Source: an uncultured Blautia sp.
Lineage (GTDB): Bacteria > Bacillota > Clostridia > Lachnospirales > Lachnospiraceae
NCBI GenBank assembly: GCA_900540785.1
Contig: UQHF01000021.1
Span: 1 to 64,000 of the forward strand
Length of the DNA stretch: 64,000 bases
Reading direction: 5' to 3'
The position numbers were made by a program, and so were the translations under genes. Shown piece after piece: positions 16,849 through 25,492 of the stretch (positions within the stretch are counted from its first letter, which is position 1; each line of letters opens with the position of its first letter). The notes beneath the pieces are model-generated. The model saw only the letters and a list, made by a program, of their open reading frames with translations, was not told the DNA's origin and ran no database searches.

Positions 16849-19200
16849 TTATTCTTCCTCACGGACATAGCCCTTCACGACTCCGTAAATAGAAAAACGC
16901 ATCTTTCCTTCCGGGCGTTTCCACCCCTCGATATTACTCATAATCGCAGCAATCTCATTCGCATCCTGACGTTTCAAATTGCCGCGTTCTTTTCCAAAAC
17001 ACTCACACCAAATTTCCATATTACAGACACGGGTTCTCCGATTCACTCCCACCTTATGGCTTCCTTCAAATTCCGAACCATTGATAAAATTCCGGCGCTC
17101 ATACAAAGTCATGGAATCCCAACCTTCCGGCAGAAGCATATCCAAATAATCACGGATCGTTCCTTCTCGCTCATCCTGTTCCATCGCTTCTTTCTGTTCA
17201 TGGACTGCGATTGGTTCCAGCTCTTTCGGAAGATGAATGGTTTCTCCATCTTCGTAGTAGTGCAATGCTTCCGCCCAGATCTGTTCCACTTCATCTTTAG
17301 TAATCTCCCAAGAACCCCTTCCAGTTCCTCCCGGTGTTTTTACCGGCCAAAATCTTCGGTTACCCGTAATATCCCTAAGATAAGTGTCCGCATTCGTTGT
17401 CCCGATAAACACACATTGTCTTGGATGGGGAGTTGCCCTGCGCCCAAAAGCGGCACGGTAAATATCGTTTTGTCTTGACAAAAATCCTCTCAGTGTTTCA
17501 ATGTCCGTTTTCTTTAATCCTGCGAGTTCCCCAATTTCCAAAATCCAATATCCCTGTAGTTTCTCTGCTGCAGTCTTGTCCTTTGTGTCTGAAAGAAGAA
17601 GGGAATCGTTGAACCACTCTCCACAAAGTTTTGCAATCAACGTGGATTTTCCTTTCCCTTGCGGTCCGGACAACACGAGCATCGTGTCAAACTTACATCC
17701 CGGATTCATTACCCTTGCTATCGCCGCCACCAATGTTTTCCTTGTAACCGCACGAACATAGACATTGTCGGCTGCTCCAAGAAAATCCACCAATAAAGTA
17801 TCCACTCTCGGAATTTCATCCCACTCCGGCAAAGCCGCTAAAAATTCTTTAATGGGATGATAGGAACGATCATCAGTTACTTTTGAAACCGCAATGTCAT
17901 AATTTCTTGCAGAAAAGTTTCCATAATTCAAATCAATATAGGAAATTAACTGTGCATCATCCGCATCTCTCCAAAATTTTGACGGATGATTCCACGGAAC
18001 TTCCCCTTTAATTTCCATTCCATCCGATAACTGATTAAATACAATCGATTTCAACTTTTCGTCATTATTTAAAATTAACAACAAATTTCTCAGATTATTC
18101 ACTACAATCCCCTGTCGGTTATACTCCAACTGCATCTTCCAATCTTCTTCCGCAAAATCTAACCGTGCTGATTCTTCCCGTTCTTTAGATAAAGTCTGAC
18201 GTACCGCTTCATTTTCTGATGCAAAATCCTGCATAGCCTTAAAAGAAGGAAGTTTGGTAGTTTCTATTTCTTCCGTCACTTTTGCATCTAAATTTCCAAA
18301 CTTATGAATCCTTACTACATCAAACGCATTCATAAGTTTTCCGCATGCCGGATCAGTAGCATGATGGCTATACGCAAACACATCATCATAAATCACCACT
18401 CCCGCAGAAGAATCCGCTGGAATGTAATCATATCTTCCTGCCATCTCGCTCGGCTGATATACATCTGAAATAAAAGTATCAATTGCTTGTTGAATAGTAA
18501 ATGTCCGGTTGAATGCCCCAATAATGCCTCTCTTTTCCAATGGATTCTCTTGTTTTTTGAGACTTTTCTGCACAATTATCCTTTGACGGTTAGATACCGG
18601 CCATGAACTGGCATCTTTCCAATCTGTATATAAAGCCAATACATCTTCTGGTTTCAAAAGCTCACCCTTAATTTCCCGAAAGATAAACTCTCCATCGGAA
18701 GATGTGGATGGCCAATACATCAATCGGCTTGGTTCATACGTTGTATCATCAAACAGCTCCATTCCAATTTGTTCAGCCACCTTCCGGCTGACAGCCATAT
18801 ATTCATCCGGCGATACTTCGTGGGACAATGGAATAATCAAACGAAGTCTTGGTTTTTCCGATGTATGTTTATGGGTGGAATACAGATAGCATTGAAATGA
18901 AAAAAACAATTCCAACTGATCCCCAATATCTGCAACTGCATAATCCATATCTAACGTCAAAGCGGATCTGGAGATTACACAATCCTTCTTTCTTCTCCCG
19001 CCTTTTAATCTTCCAAGCACAAAACCGCCGACATCTTTAATATCGTCCTGTTGCGACTTCTTCATTTTCCGATACTGTTCCATTGTTTCCGCAGTACGTT
19101 GTGTCTTGGAAATCCGTTCTCTAAAATCCTCAAGTTCCATTTCTGTCAGATTCCATTTTTTATCCATACGGGAGTTTCCCGTAGACACCGCAATCTTCAT
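16849..19200 (-). CDS. Virulence-associated E (VapE) family primase-helicase
   Basis: About 783 residues. The N-terminal half resembles the bifunctional primase-polymerase-like region of phage replication proteins (LTLDMDYAVADIG, about residues 70-85). The C-terminal half is the VapE superfamily 3-like ATPase: Walker A SGPQGKGKSTLIAKL, then YWILEIGELAG and the sensor FIGTTNADTYLRDITGNRRF. It should act as replicative helicase/primase of the phage. ATG at 19200 is preferred (TAGGAGGAGATGCAGA upstream). It follows polA in the same operon. Confidence 0.93.
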   Translation of the reverse strand: MKIAVSTGNSRMDKKWNLTEMELEDFRERISKTQRTAETMEQYRKMKKSQQDDIKDVGGFVLGRLKGGRRKKDCVISRSALTLDMDYAVADIGDQLELFFSFQCYLYSTHKHTSEKPRLRLIIPLSHEVSPDEYMAVSRKVAEQIGMELFDDTTYEPSRLMYWPSTSSDGEFIFREIKGELLKPEDVLALYTDWKDASSWPVSNRQRIIVQKSLKKQENPLEKRGIIGAFNRTFTIQQAIDTFISDVYQPSEMAGRYDYIPADSSAGVVIYDDVFAYSHHATDPACGKLMNAFDVVRIHKFGNLDAKVTEEIETTKLPSFKAMQDFASENEAVRQTLSKEREESARLDFAEEDWKMQLEYNRQGIVVNNLRNLLLILNNDEKLKSIVFNQLSDGMEIKGEVPWNHPSKFWRDADDAQLISYIDLNYGNFSARNYDIAVSKVTDDRSYHPIKEFLAALPEWDEIPRVDTLLVDFLGAADNVYVRAVTRKTLVAAIARVMNPGCKFDTMLVLSGPQGKGKSTLIAKLCGEWFNDSLLLSDTKDKTAAEKLQGYWILEIGELAGLKKTDIETLRGFLSRQNDIYRAAFGRRATPHPRQCVFIGTTNADTYLRDITGNRRFWPVKTPGGTGRGSWEITKDEVEQIWAEALHYYEDGETIHLPKELEPIAVHEQKEAMEQDEREGTIRDYLDMLLPEGWDSMTLYERRNFINGSEFEGSHKVGVNRRTRVCNMEIWCECFGKERGNLKRQDANEIAAIMSNIEGWKRPEGKMRFSIYGVVKGYVREEE

Positions 19201-19213
19201 TCTGCATCTCCTC

Positions 19214-21154
19214 CTAATCCTTTTTATAAAATGGACTTTCAAATCCTGCTGCTTTTAATGGAAGTCCTTCTGTCCATACTGGATTGACTGCCATGATTTC
19301 ATTCACTTCTTCCACGGAAGATTTCCCATCAGGCACTTCTAAAACCACCTCATCATGAACATGACATACAATGTCAAATCCCTCCTTTTCCAAGCGAAGC
19401 ATCGCTTCCGCTAAAATATCCCTGCTTGCTGCCTGTACAATATTTTCGACTAGTTTTGGACCATATGTTTCCAAACGCATCCATTTCTTGGATTCCCCGA
19501 TTCCCTCATATGTCAGTCCTTCCCTGCCGAATTTATTCAGCATCATCCGTGGCTTCACATAAGAAAGTTTTCTTCCTGACGGAAGCGTGACAAATAAAAT
19601 CCCGCTTTTATATTCAAATGATACCCTTCCTACTTTGGATGGTTTTTTATCCCGTACTGCCGTTATCGCAGCCTCATCAACCGCCCACCAAAATGCTGTA
19701 ATATGAGGATTCGCACTTCTCCATGTACTCACAAGTCCCGGAAGTTCTTCTTCCGTCAGTCCCATTTTTAAAGCCCCCATCGATGTCAATGCTCCAACTG
19801 CACCCCCATATCCCAATGCAAGTTCGCTGATTTTTCCTTTCTGTCTGAGTGGTGAGGTTTTTGTAATTTCTTCTATCGGTACATGAAACATTGCTGATGC
19901 AGAAGCCTCGTATATTTTCCCATGTGTTTCAAATACCTGTAATCTCCATTCCTCTCCTGCAAGCCATGCCAATACTCTGGCTTCAATCGCTGAATAATCA
20001 CTGATAATAAATCTGCATCCCGGCTTTGCTACAAAAGCAGTCCTGATTAGTTCCGACAGTACATTTGGAGTGCTTTCATAAAAAAGTTCCACTTCTTCAT
20101 ATCTTCCTTCTGATACCAACGCTCTCGCCAGTTCTAAGTCCGGCAGATGATTCTGCGGAAGATTATGAATCTGCACCAACCGCCCTGCCCATCTGCCTGT
20201 CCGGTTTGCTCCATAAAACTGTAACAGTCCATGAACACGACTTTCTGCGCACACAGAACGATCAATCGCTTCATATTTTTTTACGGAAGTCTTAGAAGTT
20301 GCCAGCCTAAGTTTTAACACTTCCTGCACATCTCCCTCTGCTTTCATTGACAAATCTTTTACTGTATCTTTTGCGAGAGAGTCTACCTCCAAGCCTTTTT
20401 CCTTAAGCCAAAGCTTCAACTGTGACACGCTGTTAGGGTTCTCCAGTCCCGTTAATTCATAGGCTCTCGCTGTTGCGGTTTCTTTATATAAAAGATCGCA
20501 AGCAACCGCATGATTCACAAGATTACGATCCACCATAATTCCACGGTCATTGATTCTCTGATCCAGACAGTAAATTTCCTGCTCCCTTTTCGGAATAGGA
20601 AATTTAGCCAGTCTCTGCCGTATCTGTTTTTCCACATCAACATCCCGAATACAATATGTTTTAAACTGTCTCCATTTTTCCGGTGCATCTTTCGGCAGAT
20701 TTCTTGTTCTTCCTCCATTTGATTTTGTAGCTTTACACGGGCTGCAAAAATATTTAATCAATTCTTTTCCTTCCGTCATTTTCTGCTTGTCCAATCCGAG
20801 AACCGCACCTACTCCTTCCAATGAAAGAGGCAGGGCTAACATGGCCGCCTGTACCGCCGTACATCTCCACGCTTCTGGTCTGAATGAATGCTGATAATAA
20901 TTTGAAAAGCAGGTTCTCTCAAAATTTGCATTAAACGCTGTTTTTGTCACGGTATCATCAAATAACATCTCCATAAATTCCTTCGGAGGTTCTTCTCCGT
21001 TCGCCACGTCAATGCAGACCGTTTCCTTATCATCTACGGAATATGCAATTAGTAAAATTTCAAAATAAGGAGAACTGCTGTACTTATATACACCGCAGGA
21101 AATCAAATCCACATCCGAATATGTTTCAATATCTATTGCTAATGTTCTACCCAT
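19214..21154 (-). CDS. polA: Phage DNA polymerase, family A (PolI-like)
   Basis: A 646-residue polymerase. The N-terminal 3'-5' exonuclease has AIDIETYSD (Exo I) and a later RDVDVEKQIRQ segment. The palm has motif A IISDYSAIEARVLAWLAG, the O-helix region SPLRQKGKISELALGYGG and motif C VCHVHDEVVLE. No 5' nuclease domain, as usual for phage enzymes. Starts 15 bases inside the NUMOD4-like gene, and VapE begins 14 bases after its stop. It is the main replicative or repair polymerase of the element. Confidence 0.95.
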   Translation of the reverse strand: MGRTLAIDIETYSDVDLISCGVYKYSSSPYFEILLIAYSVDDKETVCIDVANGEEPPKEFMEMLFDDTVTKTAFNANFERTCFSNYYQHSFRPEAWRCTAVQAAMLALPLSLEGVGAVLGLDKQKMTEGKELIKYFCSPCKATKSNGGRTRNLPKDAPEKWRQFKTYCIRDVDVEKQIRQRLAKFPIPKREQEIYCLDQRINDRGIMVDRNLVNHAVACDLLYKETATARAYELTGLENPNSVSQLKLWLKEKGLEVDSLAKDTVKDLSMKAEGDVQEVLKLRLATSKTSVKKYEAIDRSVCAESRVHGLLQFYGANRTGRWAGRLVQIHNLPQNHLPDLELARALVSEGRYEEVELFYESTPNVLSELIRTAFVAKPGCRFIISDYSAIEARVLAWLAGEEWRLQVFETHGKIYEASASAMFHVPIEEITKTSPLRQKGKISELALGYGGAVGALTSMGALKMGLTEEELPGLVSTWRSANPHITAFWWAVDEAAITAVRDKKPSKVGRVSFEYKSGILFVTLPSGRKLSYVKPRMMLNKFGREGLTYEGIGESKKWMRLETYGPKLVENIVQAASRDILAEAMLRLEKEGFDIVCHVHDEVVLEVPDGKSSVEEVNEIMAVNPVWTEGLPLKAAGFESPFYKKD

Positions 21155-21417
21155 GCATAAGACCTCCCGCTTTTAATTTTGCTTACCACTTTTCTTGAAA
21201 TATTAAATTCCTCCGCAATCTTTAGCACATGCTCCCCCTCTTCTAACATCCTTTTGATTTTCTTTACCTCATCATAGGTAAGCTCCAGCATCTGCATTGG
21301 CAGTCTCCGTAGCGAACCATTCTTTCCTTTTACATATCTTGGCATTCTTCTAAGTTTCCCTGTACTGCTGATCTGATACCGGCCTTCCTGCCCTTTTATG
21401 TCTTTCCATATTTCCAT
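21139..21417 (-). CDS. NUMOD4-like/HTH small DNA-binding protein
   Basis: 92 residues. The N-terminal WKDIKGQEGRYQISSTGKLRR matches the NUMOD4 motif of homing endonucleases. The C-terminal half is an HTH (EEGEHVLKIAEEFNISRKVV). No nuclease domain is present, so this is either the DNA-binding remnant of a homing endonuclease or a stand-alone regulator. Overlaps the start of polA by 16 bases, which suits a domesticated helper or leftover of an endonuclease that targeted the polymerase gene. Confidence 0.8.
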   Translation of the reverse strand: MEIWKDIKGQEGRYQISSTGKLRRMPRYVKGKNGSLRRLPMQMLELTYDEVKKIKRMLEEGEHVLKIAEEFNISRKVVSKIKSGRSYAWVEH

Positions 21418-21465
21418 CCTTACGTCTCCTTTTATGTAGGGGACGGAAATCCGCCCCGTTTATTC

Positions 21466-22011
21466 TTAAGCCAGAAAATCATCCTCACCGTCTACTGCAT
21501 CGAATTCATCCTTTGCATTCACTCTGGAACCAAGAGGCTCTCCATCACGAACTTTCTGAATATTTCCGAGTCCTGCCGCAATTCCTTTATTTCCATTACT
21601 GTTATATGCGTAAAAAGTAACGGAAGCATTAATATAACATCCTGAATACAACTCACTCTGATTCAAAATCGGCTGTACATTTCTATCCACTACCTGTGGT
21701 GCCTGTTTACTATTTGCATTAATAAAATAGGATTCCGCATAGGCTTCATCTTCCGGTCTGTCCAAATCTCCGTCACGAAGTGGTAATTTCAGATTTGCGG
21801 GGATTTTGCCTCCCCATTTTGACTTTCCGTCTTCTTTTGCCTGTTCAACCGCTTTCTTGATCTTTGCAATCAAATCCGTGTCTTTTTTATCGATAATCAG
21901 ACTAACGGAATATTTCGGATCAGATCCATTGATGGAATCCGGCTCAAATGCGTGAAGATAGGATGCTCTCGCTGAAATAATAACTTTCGTATTGTTTACT
22001 CTCGTACTCAT
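21466..22011 (-). CDS. DUF2815 phage single-stranded DNA-binding protein
   Basis: About 181 residues. The N-terminus STRVNNTKVIISARASYLH and GCYINASVTFYAYN are typical of DUF2815, a gp2.5-like OB-fold family of phage ssDNA-binding proteins. The C-terminal tail is acidic (DEFDAVDGEDDFLA), as in proteins that recruit replication partners by the tail. ATG at 22011 lies 10 bases from AGGAGG; another ATG at 22017 is only 4 bases away. Follows DUF2800, its usual partner. Confidence 0.9.
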   Translation of the reverse strand: MSTRVNNTKVIISARASYLHAFEPDSINGSDPKYSVSLIIDKKDTDLIAKIKKAVEQAKEDGKSKWGGKIPANLKLPLRDGDLDRPEDEAYAESYFINANSKQAPQVVDRNVQPILNQSELYSGCYINASVTFYAYNSNGNKGIAAGLGNIQKVRDGEPLGSRVNAKDEFDAVDGEDDFLA

Positions 22012-22016
22012 AATCA

Positions 22017-23147
22017 TTAATCCTCCTGACTAAAATCCGCTTCTGCGGTTGAAATGTAAATTGCTTCTCTTTTATCTGAATCTGGTACCAATGTGACTTT
22101 CCCATCCGGCTTGTACACATAACTGCCCAAGATTTCATTAAATTTCTTTTTTCCCATCAGCTTTTCCATTTCTGTAATGCTGATAAGACTCGTCCGGTAA
22201 ATATCGGTATAGCCCGCTGTCTTTGCAGCTTCCGCCACTTCCTCTTCATCGGTATATTTCCGGTTGCTTCTTCCAAGCACCAGTTTGAATCCCGGCCATT
22301 CTTTTCGATTCGTGATTGCTTCGTTCTGTGCATAAGTGTATATTTCTTCTGCCCACTTCTTTAGTGCATCCGCTTTTGACAGCACTTCTGCAATTTCTTC
22401 ATCCGATAGTAACGCTGGCTGTGAAAATTCCATCTGTGTCAAACGAAGATACTCTTCTGCCCTTGCCCTGCATTGAAACCTCGCCTTGCAAAAACGACAC
22501 CACTCCCCGGCTTTGTATTCTCCTTTTCCGTCCAACGCCATTTTCGCTTTCGGTTCAAATTCCTGTTCTGCCCATTGATGCAGTTCTTCTGCTGAGATTT
22601 CCCATGTGGAAAAATGGCTGATTCTCGGCTGAACGATGGTAAGTTCTATGGTCTCAATATCAAAAAGCATCTCCGCTATATCCAACATCCCCAAACCATA
22701 AATCATCAACTGCGTATTATTTTCAGCATCCACCTGTACACCTTTTCCCAGTTTCAGATCGATAATATGAACTTTTTTATCCGTGACAATCACCATATCT
22801 GCCGTACCAAAGCAATCCTTTACATGAAAGCTCAAATCTACCTTCTGTTCCACGGAAAACACCGGATCAGAGCAGATATGCTTTGCTTCTTCTATCTGTT
22901 CAATCACATACTGAACATATCCATCTACAGCTTCCAAAAGTTCATCGCTATAGTAATCGGAAGTTGGTCTTCTGCTTCGAATCTTCAAATGTTTCTTTAT
23001 TAGATGCTCCGCCAGCTTATGCCCTGCTGTACCTTCAGCAGCATAAGGACTTTCTTCATCCGGGAACTGTTCCTCCAACAAAAGAGCTGGAGGACAATTC
23101 ATATACCGATGCCCGCTGGATGGCGAGTATTTTGCATGTTTCCCCAT
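22017..23147 (-). CDS. DUF2800 phage nuclease (Cas4/AddB-like PD-(D/E)XK)
   Basis: 376 residues. The N-terminal SPSSGHRYMNCPPALLLEE and YAAEGTAGHKLAEHL lead into a nuclease core GTADMVIVTDKKVHIIDLKLG (about residues 113-133) with the D...DxK pattern. Cys-rich GEWCRFCKARFQCRARAEE (about residue 230) resembles the Fe-S cluster clamp of Cas4/AddB enzymes. It likely processes ends for phage recombination together with the DUF2815 ssDNA-binding protein. Start ATG with CGGAGGTGCTGTA upstream. Confidence 0.92.
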   Translation of the reverse strand: MGKHAKYSPSSGHRYMNCPPALLLEEQFPDEESPYAAEGTAGHKLAEHLIKKHLKIRSRRPTSDYYSDELLEAVDGYVQYVIEQIEEAKHICSDPVFSVEQKVDLSFHVKDCFGTADMVIVTDKKVHIIDLKLGKGVQVDAENNTQLMIYGLGMLDIAEMLFDIETIELTIVQPRISHFSTWEISAEELHQWAEQEFEPKAKMALDGKGEYKAGEWCRFCKARFQCRARAEEYLRLTQMEFSQPALLSDEEIAEVLSKADALKKWAEEIYTYAQNEAITNRKEWPGFKLVLGRSNRKYTDEEEVAEAAKTAGYTDIYRTSLISITEMEKLMGKKKFNEILGSYVYKPDGKVTLVPDSDKREAIYISTAEADFSQED

Positions 23148-23449
23148 TACAGCACCTCCGCCCTTTTCATTAGTTCTTCATACCGTTCTTCCGGTACTGA
23201 AGATAACTTATCCGCACCGAACTCTTTCAATAACTGTTTGATTTCCTGCGTTTTTCCTGCACGAGATTTTTCTGCCATAACAGCCCTAACCTCTGTAATA
23301 GAAATCTTTTTCTCCAGTGTATTTGATTTTTCCGGCTCTTTCTCTGTCTGAATATCTTTTGGAATTTCCATTCCTTCAGATGCCATTTTCCTATAACCTT
23401 CTGCAACCATTGCAAAACCTTCCGCAATTTGTAATAATCCTTTATTCAT
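23147..23449 (-). CDS. Phage early protein of unknown function (100 aa)
   Basis: Begins MNKGLLQIAEGFAMVAEGYR. A charged linker precedes a C-terminal segment (ITEVRAVMAEKSRAGKTQEI, then LLKEFGADKLSSVPEERYEE) that resembles a small fold also found in phage single-strand-binding helper proteins; some databases label relatives rrp5-like, which is not meaningful. Its stop overlaps the DUF2800 start, so it is coupled with the recombination genes. Confidence 0.75.
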   Translation of the reverse strand: MNKGLLQIAEGFAMVAEGYRKMASEGMEIPKDIQTEKEPEKSNTLEKKISITEVRAVMAEKSRAGKTQEIKQLLKEFGADKLSSVPEERYEELMKRAEVL

Positions 23450-23463
23450 GATCGTTATCCTTT

Positions 23464-23658
23464 CTATCGATGGATGAGCCTGACATCTTCTGTCAGCACA
23501 TCAATTTTGTTGATACTTTCCTTATACATCCCAACATCCACAAGAATGTGATACGGATACTCTTTCACTACCGTTACCTTCCGTTTTCTTTTTGCCCGGA
23601 TGACCATCAAGCGGTCACCCGGTTTCAGAAAGTAACAGGCATTTACCTGCCCTAACAT
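23464..23658 (-). CDS. Small phage protein (64 aa), function unknown
   Basis: Beta-rich basic protein with FLKPGDRLMVIRAKRKRKVT, suggesting a small barrel or SH3-like fold that might bind nucleic acid. No known motif. Lies between the 134-residue DUF7768-like gene and the 100-residue gene with short gaps, so it is part of the early operon. Confidence 0.6.
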   Translation of the reverse strand: MLGQVNACYFLKPGDRLMVIRAKRKRKVTVVKEYPYHILVDVGMYKESINKIDVLTEDVRLIHR

Positions 23659-23667
23659 TTTCAGTAC

Positions 23668-24072
23668 CTACCGTACAAGTTTTAAACAATGAATGGCATC
23701 CCTGTATTCTGGTGTCACTCTCTTATCTGCTTTAAGAGTCCTGAGATTGATACGGTTCATATGCATATCGTAGAGACGAACCGGAAGTTTCAATTCCCTT
23801 GCACAGTCCAGTTCCATTTTCATCCCTTCAGAAATATTAAAACCGAACAGCCACACCTCATCACAGCACTCCATAAGTGTTAATCCACAATCAATGCCTT
23901 CCAATCTCTCAGCTTCATCTTCTTCGTTTAAAAAATGTGGAAAATACAAAGCAGTTGCAATCGGAACTGTGCCGGAACGAACAGCTACGGCTGCGATAAA
24001 CTTCATATTTTTTTCGTTATTCTCCTTGTCATCCCTAAATGGATGAATGATATATGCAATCTTTTTACTCAT
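23668..24072 (-). CDS. DUF7768/DUF4406-like nucleotide-fold protein
   Basis: 134 residues. KKIAYIIHPFRDDKENNEKN at the N-terminus and CCDEVWLFGFNISEGMKMEL in the second half match the nucleoside 2-deoxyribosyltransferase-like fold of DUF4406/DUF7768 proteins found in many phages. The SEGM(K)xE segment matches the catalytic Glu region of the deoxyribosyltransferases. A role in nucleotide or base handling is plausible but unproven. Ribosome site AAAGGATAAAAGAAG. Confidence 0.75.
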   Translation of the reverse strand: MSKKIAYIIHPFRDDKENNEKNMKFIAAVAVRSGTVPIATALYFPHFLNEEDEAERLEGIDCGLTLMECCDEVWLFGFNISEGMKMELDCARELKLPVRLYDMHMNRINLRTLKADKRVTPEYRDAIHCLKLVR

Positions 24073-24149
24073 CTTCTTTTATCCTTTCTTCTCTATATGT
24101 CAATTTACAGTTTCTACTTACGGACCACCAAGTCGTCACTAGGCTTGTC

Positions 24150-24485
24150 CTAAACAGCAGGACGGTACTTATTCGAGCCGTATTCACGGAGCATTTGGTC
24201 TAGCACCTTCTTCTGTGCATCATCTGCTTTTTCCATTAACTGTTCCAAAACAGAAATCTGCTCTTGCGACATAATATTTTTATGTGGGTGATACCATTCG
24301 GCGATACGGACACCGCCTCCGTTACCTCTATAAGTTTCCAGAGGATACTCAGCCGTAAGTGCTACGATATCATTTCGGATTGTTCTATCTGAAACGCCAA
24401 GCTCAGAAGCCAAAACCTGCATATTCTCTTGTCTTCGTGCGACCATGATTCTCATGATCTCTGCTCTTCTTTCGTTTGCACTCAC
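24150..24485 (-). CDS. DeoR-like HTH regulator heading the phage early operon
   Basis: About 112 residues. The winged HTH (NERRAEIMRIMVARRQENMQ, then LASELGVSDRTIRNDIVAL) is of DeoR type; the C-terminal part (QEQISVLEQLMEKADD) is a coiled helix. The start is taken as GTG at 24485 with AAAGGAGGGAAAAAGCT upstream; the next in-frame upstream candidate, a TTG, has no such site. It begins the genes that continue into replication. A 10-bp palindrome at 24,531-24,557 just upstream may be its own operator. Confidence 0.8.
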   Translation of the reverse strand: MSANERRAEIMRIMVARRQENMQVLASELGVSDRTIRNDIVALTAEYPLETYRGNGGGVRIAEWYHPHKNIMSQEQISVLEQLMEKADDAQKKVLDQMLREYGSNKYRPAV

Positions 24486-24530
24486 AGCTTTTTCCCTCCT
24501 TTCCTTTCCGTCTGTCTGTAATATAGAACT

Positions 24531-24584
24531 CAAATAGGAAGGGTAATTTCCTATTTGAAACTTTTTCGCAAAAGTTTTTCTATG
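24531..24584. promoter_or_regulatory. Palindrome and hairpin upstream of early-operon HTH gene
   Basis: CAAATAGGAA (24,531) and TTCCTATTTG (24,548) form a perfect 10-bp inverted repeat with a 7-base gap. Adjacent is AAACTTTT-TCGC-AAAAGTTT (about 24,560-24,579). The first fits a dimeric operator in front of the HTH gene; the second could be a weak terminator. No consensus promoter is obvious here. Confidence 0.5.
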
Positions 24585-24631
24585 TATTTATTCTCCGTTT
24601 CGCTTTTCAAAAAAGTAAAAACACATCGTGA

Positions 24632-24677
24632 TAAAAAAAATCGGAGCATGACTGTAAAATTACAATCTTGCTCCGAT
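24632..24677 (-). terminator. Rho-independent terminator after zinc-ribbon gene
   Basis: 9-bp arms ATCGGAGCA (24,640) and TGCTCCGAT (24,669), followed on the minus strand by a run of eight T. It separates the first early gene (zinc ribbon) from the operon that starts with the HTH gene, implying readthrough control or a second promoter. Confidence 0.85.
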
Positions 24678-24717
24678 CTTAATGGTGGTTATAATAAACC
24701 CCGACGATCAGTCAGCT

Positions 24718-24909
24718 CTATCTTCTATTTTTGAGTCGCATTTGCGCTTTTGATTTTTCGGTCTTTCCAGTATCTAAATCCGCTTTATAAATATGTTTAC
24801 ATTTAGGACACTGGACTGATATCGTTACTTTTCCTTTTCCATCGGCTAATGTTTCACTTCCTTCACACCACGGACACCGTAAATGAATGCTCATCTGTTT
24901 CTCTTTCAT
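24718..24909 (-). CDS. Small zinc-ribbon protein, first early gene
   Basis: 63 residues with two CxxC knuckles, LRCPWCEGS and VQCPKCKHIY, spaced about 22 residues, forming a probable zinc ribbon. C-terminal tail strongly basic (AQMRLKNRR), suited to nucleic-acid binding. Ribosome site GAGGAGAGTGACATT. It is the first gene after the strong leftward promoter at 25,029-25,057 and is followed by a strong terminator, so it may be transcribed alone. It could be a Cro-like switch factor or an antitermination aid; that is inference. Confidence 0.75.
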   Translation of the reverse strand: MKEKQMSIHLRCPWCEGSETLADGKGKVTISVQCPKCKHIYKADLDTGKTEKSKAQMRLKNRR

Positions 24910-25028
24910 AATGTCACTCTCCTCTTAATTTTATTTGGAAATTTTTTCTTCTTTTTCTTAACCATTTGGTAAGTATTGTGTAAAAAAATAATTTCCTTTT
25001 TCTTCCATTTCTTCATCTTATAAACCGA

Positions 25029-25057
25029 ATTATATTAAACAATCGGTAAGTTGTCAA
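25029..25057 (-). promoter_or_regulatory. Leftward early promoter with repressor operator
   Basis: Consensus TTGACA (25,052-25,057 on the minus strand) and TATAAT (25,029-25,034) with an exact 17-bp spacer. The operator-like word CGGTAAGTT (plus strand, 25,044-25,052) lies in the spacer and overlaps the -35. Drives the zinc-ribbon gene and perhaps the early operon. Confidence 0.9.
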
Positions 25058-25129
25058 TCCTATTTTTAGTTTTGCATAATGCTAAATTGTGGTTTAGTAC
25101 TACTTTTTCATGCATTTCGTCTTTTTAGA

Positions 25130-25158
25130 TTGACACAAACGGTAAGTTATGATATATT
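25130..25158 (+). promoter_or_regulatory. Rightward repressor promoter with matching operator
   Basis: TTGACA (25,130-25,135), 17-bp spacer, TATATT (25,153-25,158). The same CGGTAAGTT word (25,140-25,148) sits in the spacer. A third, weaker copy TGGTAAGT is at 24,967-24,974, downstream of the leftward promoter. The shared word in both divergent promoters is the layout expected for a lysogeny switch controlled by the XRE repressor. Confidence 0.88.
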
Positions 25159-25164
25159 TTTGGT

Positions 25165-25492
25165 AAATAGTTCAGTATTCCTTTTTATTTTTTATGATTA
25201 AAATTTTATATTATACTACACAAAAGAGAATGCAAGAAGTATTTGTATGATTGCTGTAGTGCAAGGACAAAATGAGCCAGTCATAAGAGCAAGCCAGTTG
25301 GAGCTAAACGACCATCGGGAACGGTAATAGCACACTCCCAAATTGAATATATTTTTTTCAATAAACTAAAGTGCTGACAAACAATATTCCCAAAAAACGA
25401 GAAGCCATACACTGCAAAATGCCAAAGACGCAAGAGCCGCAAGAGCCCTGCAGAGCATATGCAAATTCAATTTAGAAAGAGGTAATTAAGAG
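25165..25492 (+). other. Long untranslated leader of the repressor mRNA
   Basis: About 330 bases without a convincing gene between the rightward promoter and the repressor start. It includes an ATTGAA/TTCAAT hairpin at 25,342-25,361 and two tandem copies of GCAAGAGCC at 25,430-25,447. The strand composition is A- and G-rich, unlike the neighbouring coding sequence. It could hold a regulatory RNA, an antisense target or a translation-control element for the repressor. Confidence 0.4.

Noticed and set aside
23147..23449. rRNA biogenesis protein Rrp5
   Set aside because: The label occurs for relatives but a 100-residue phage early protein without S1 or TPR repeats cannot be Rrp5.
1..24000. Rightward genes within the prophage late and early regions
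   Set aside because: Open frames on the plus strand there lie opposite well-supported leftward genes, lack ribosome sites and show low-complexity Ser/Phe/Leu-rich translations.
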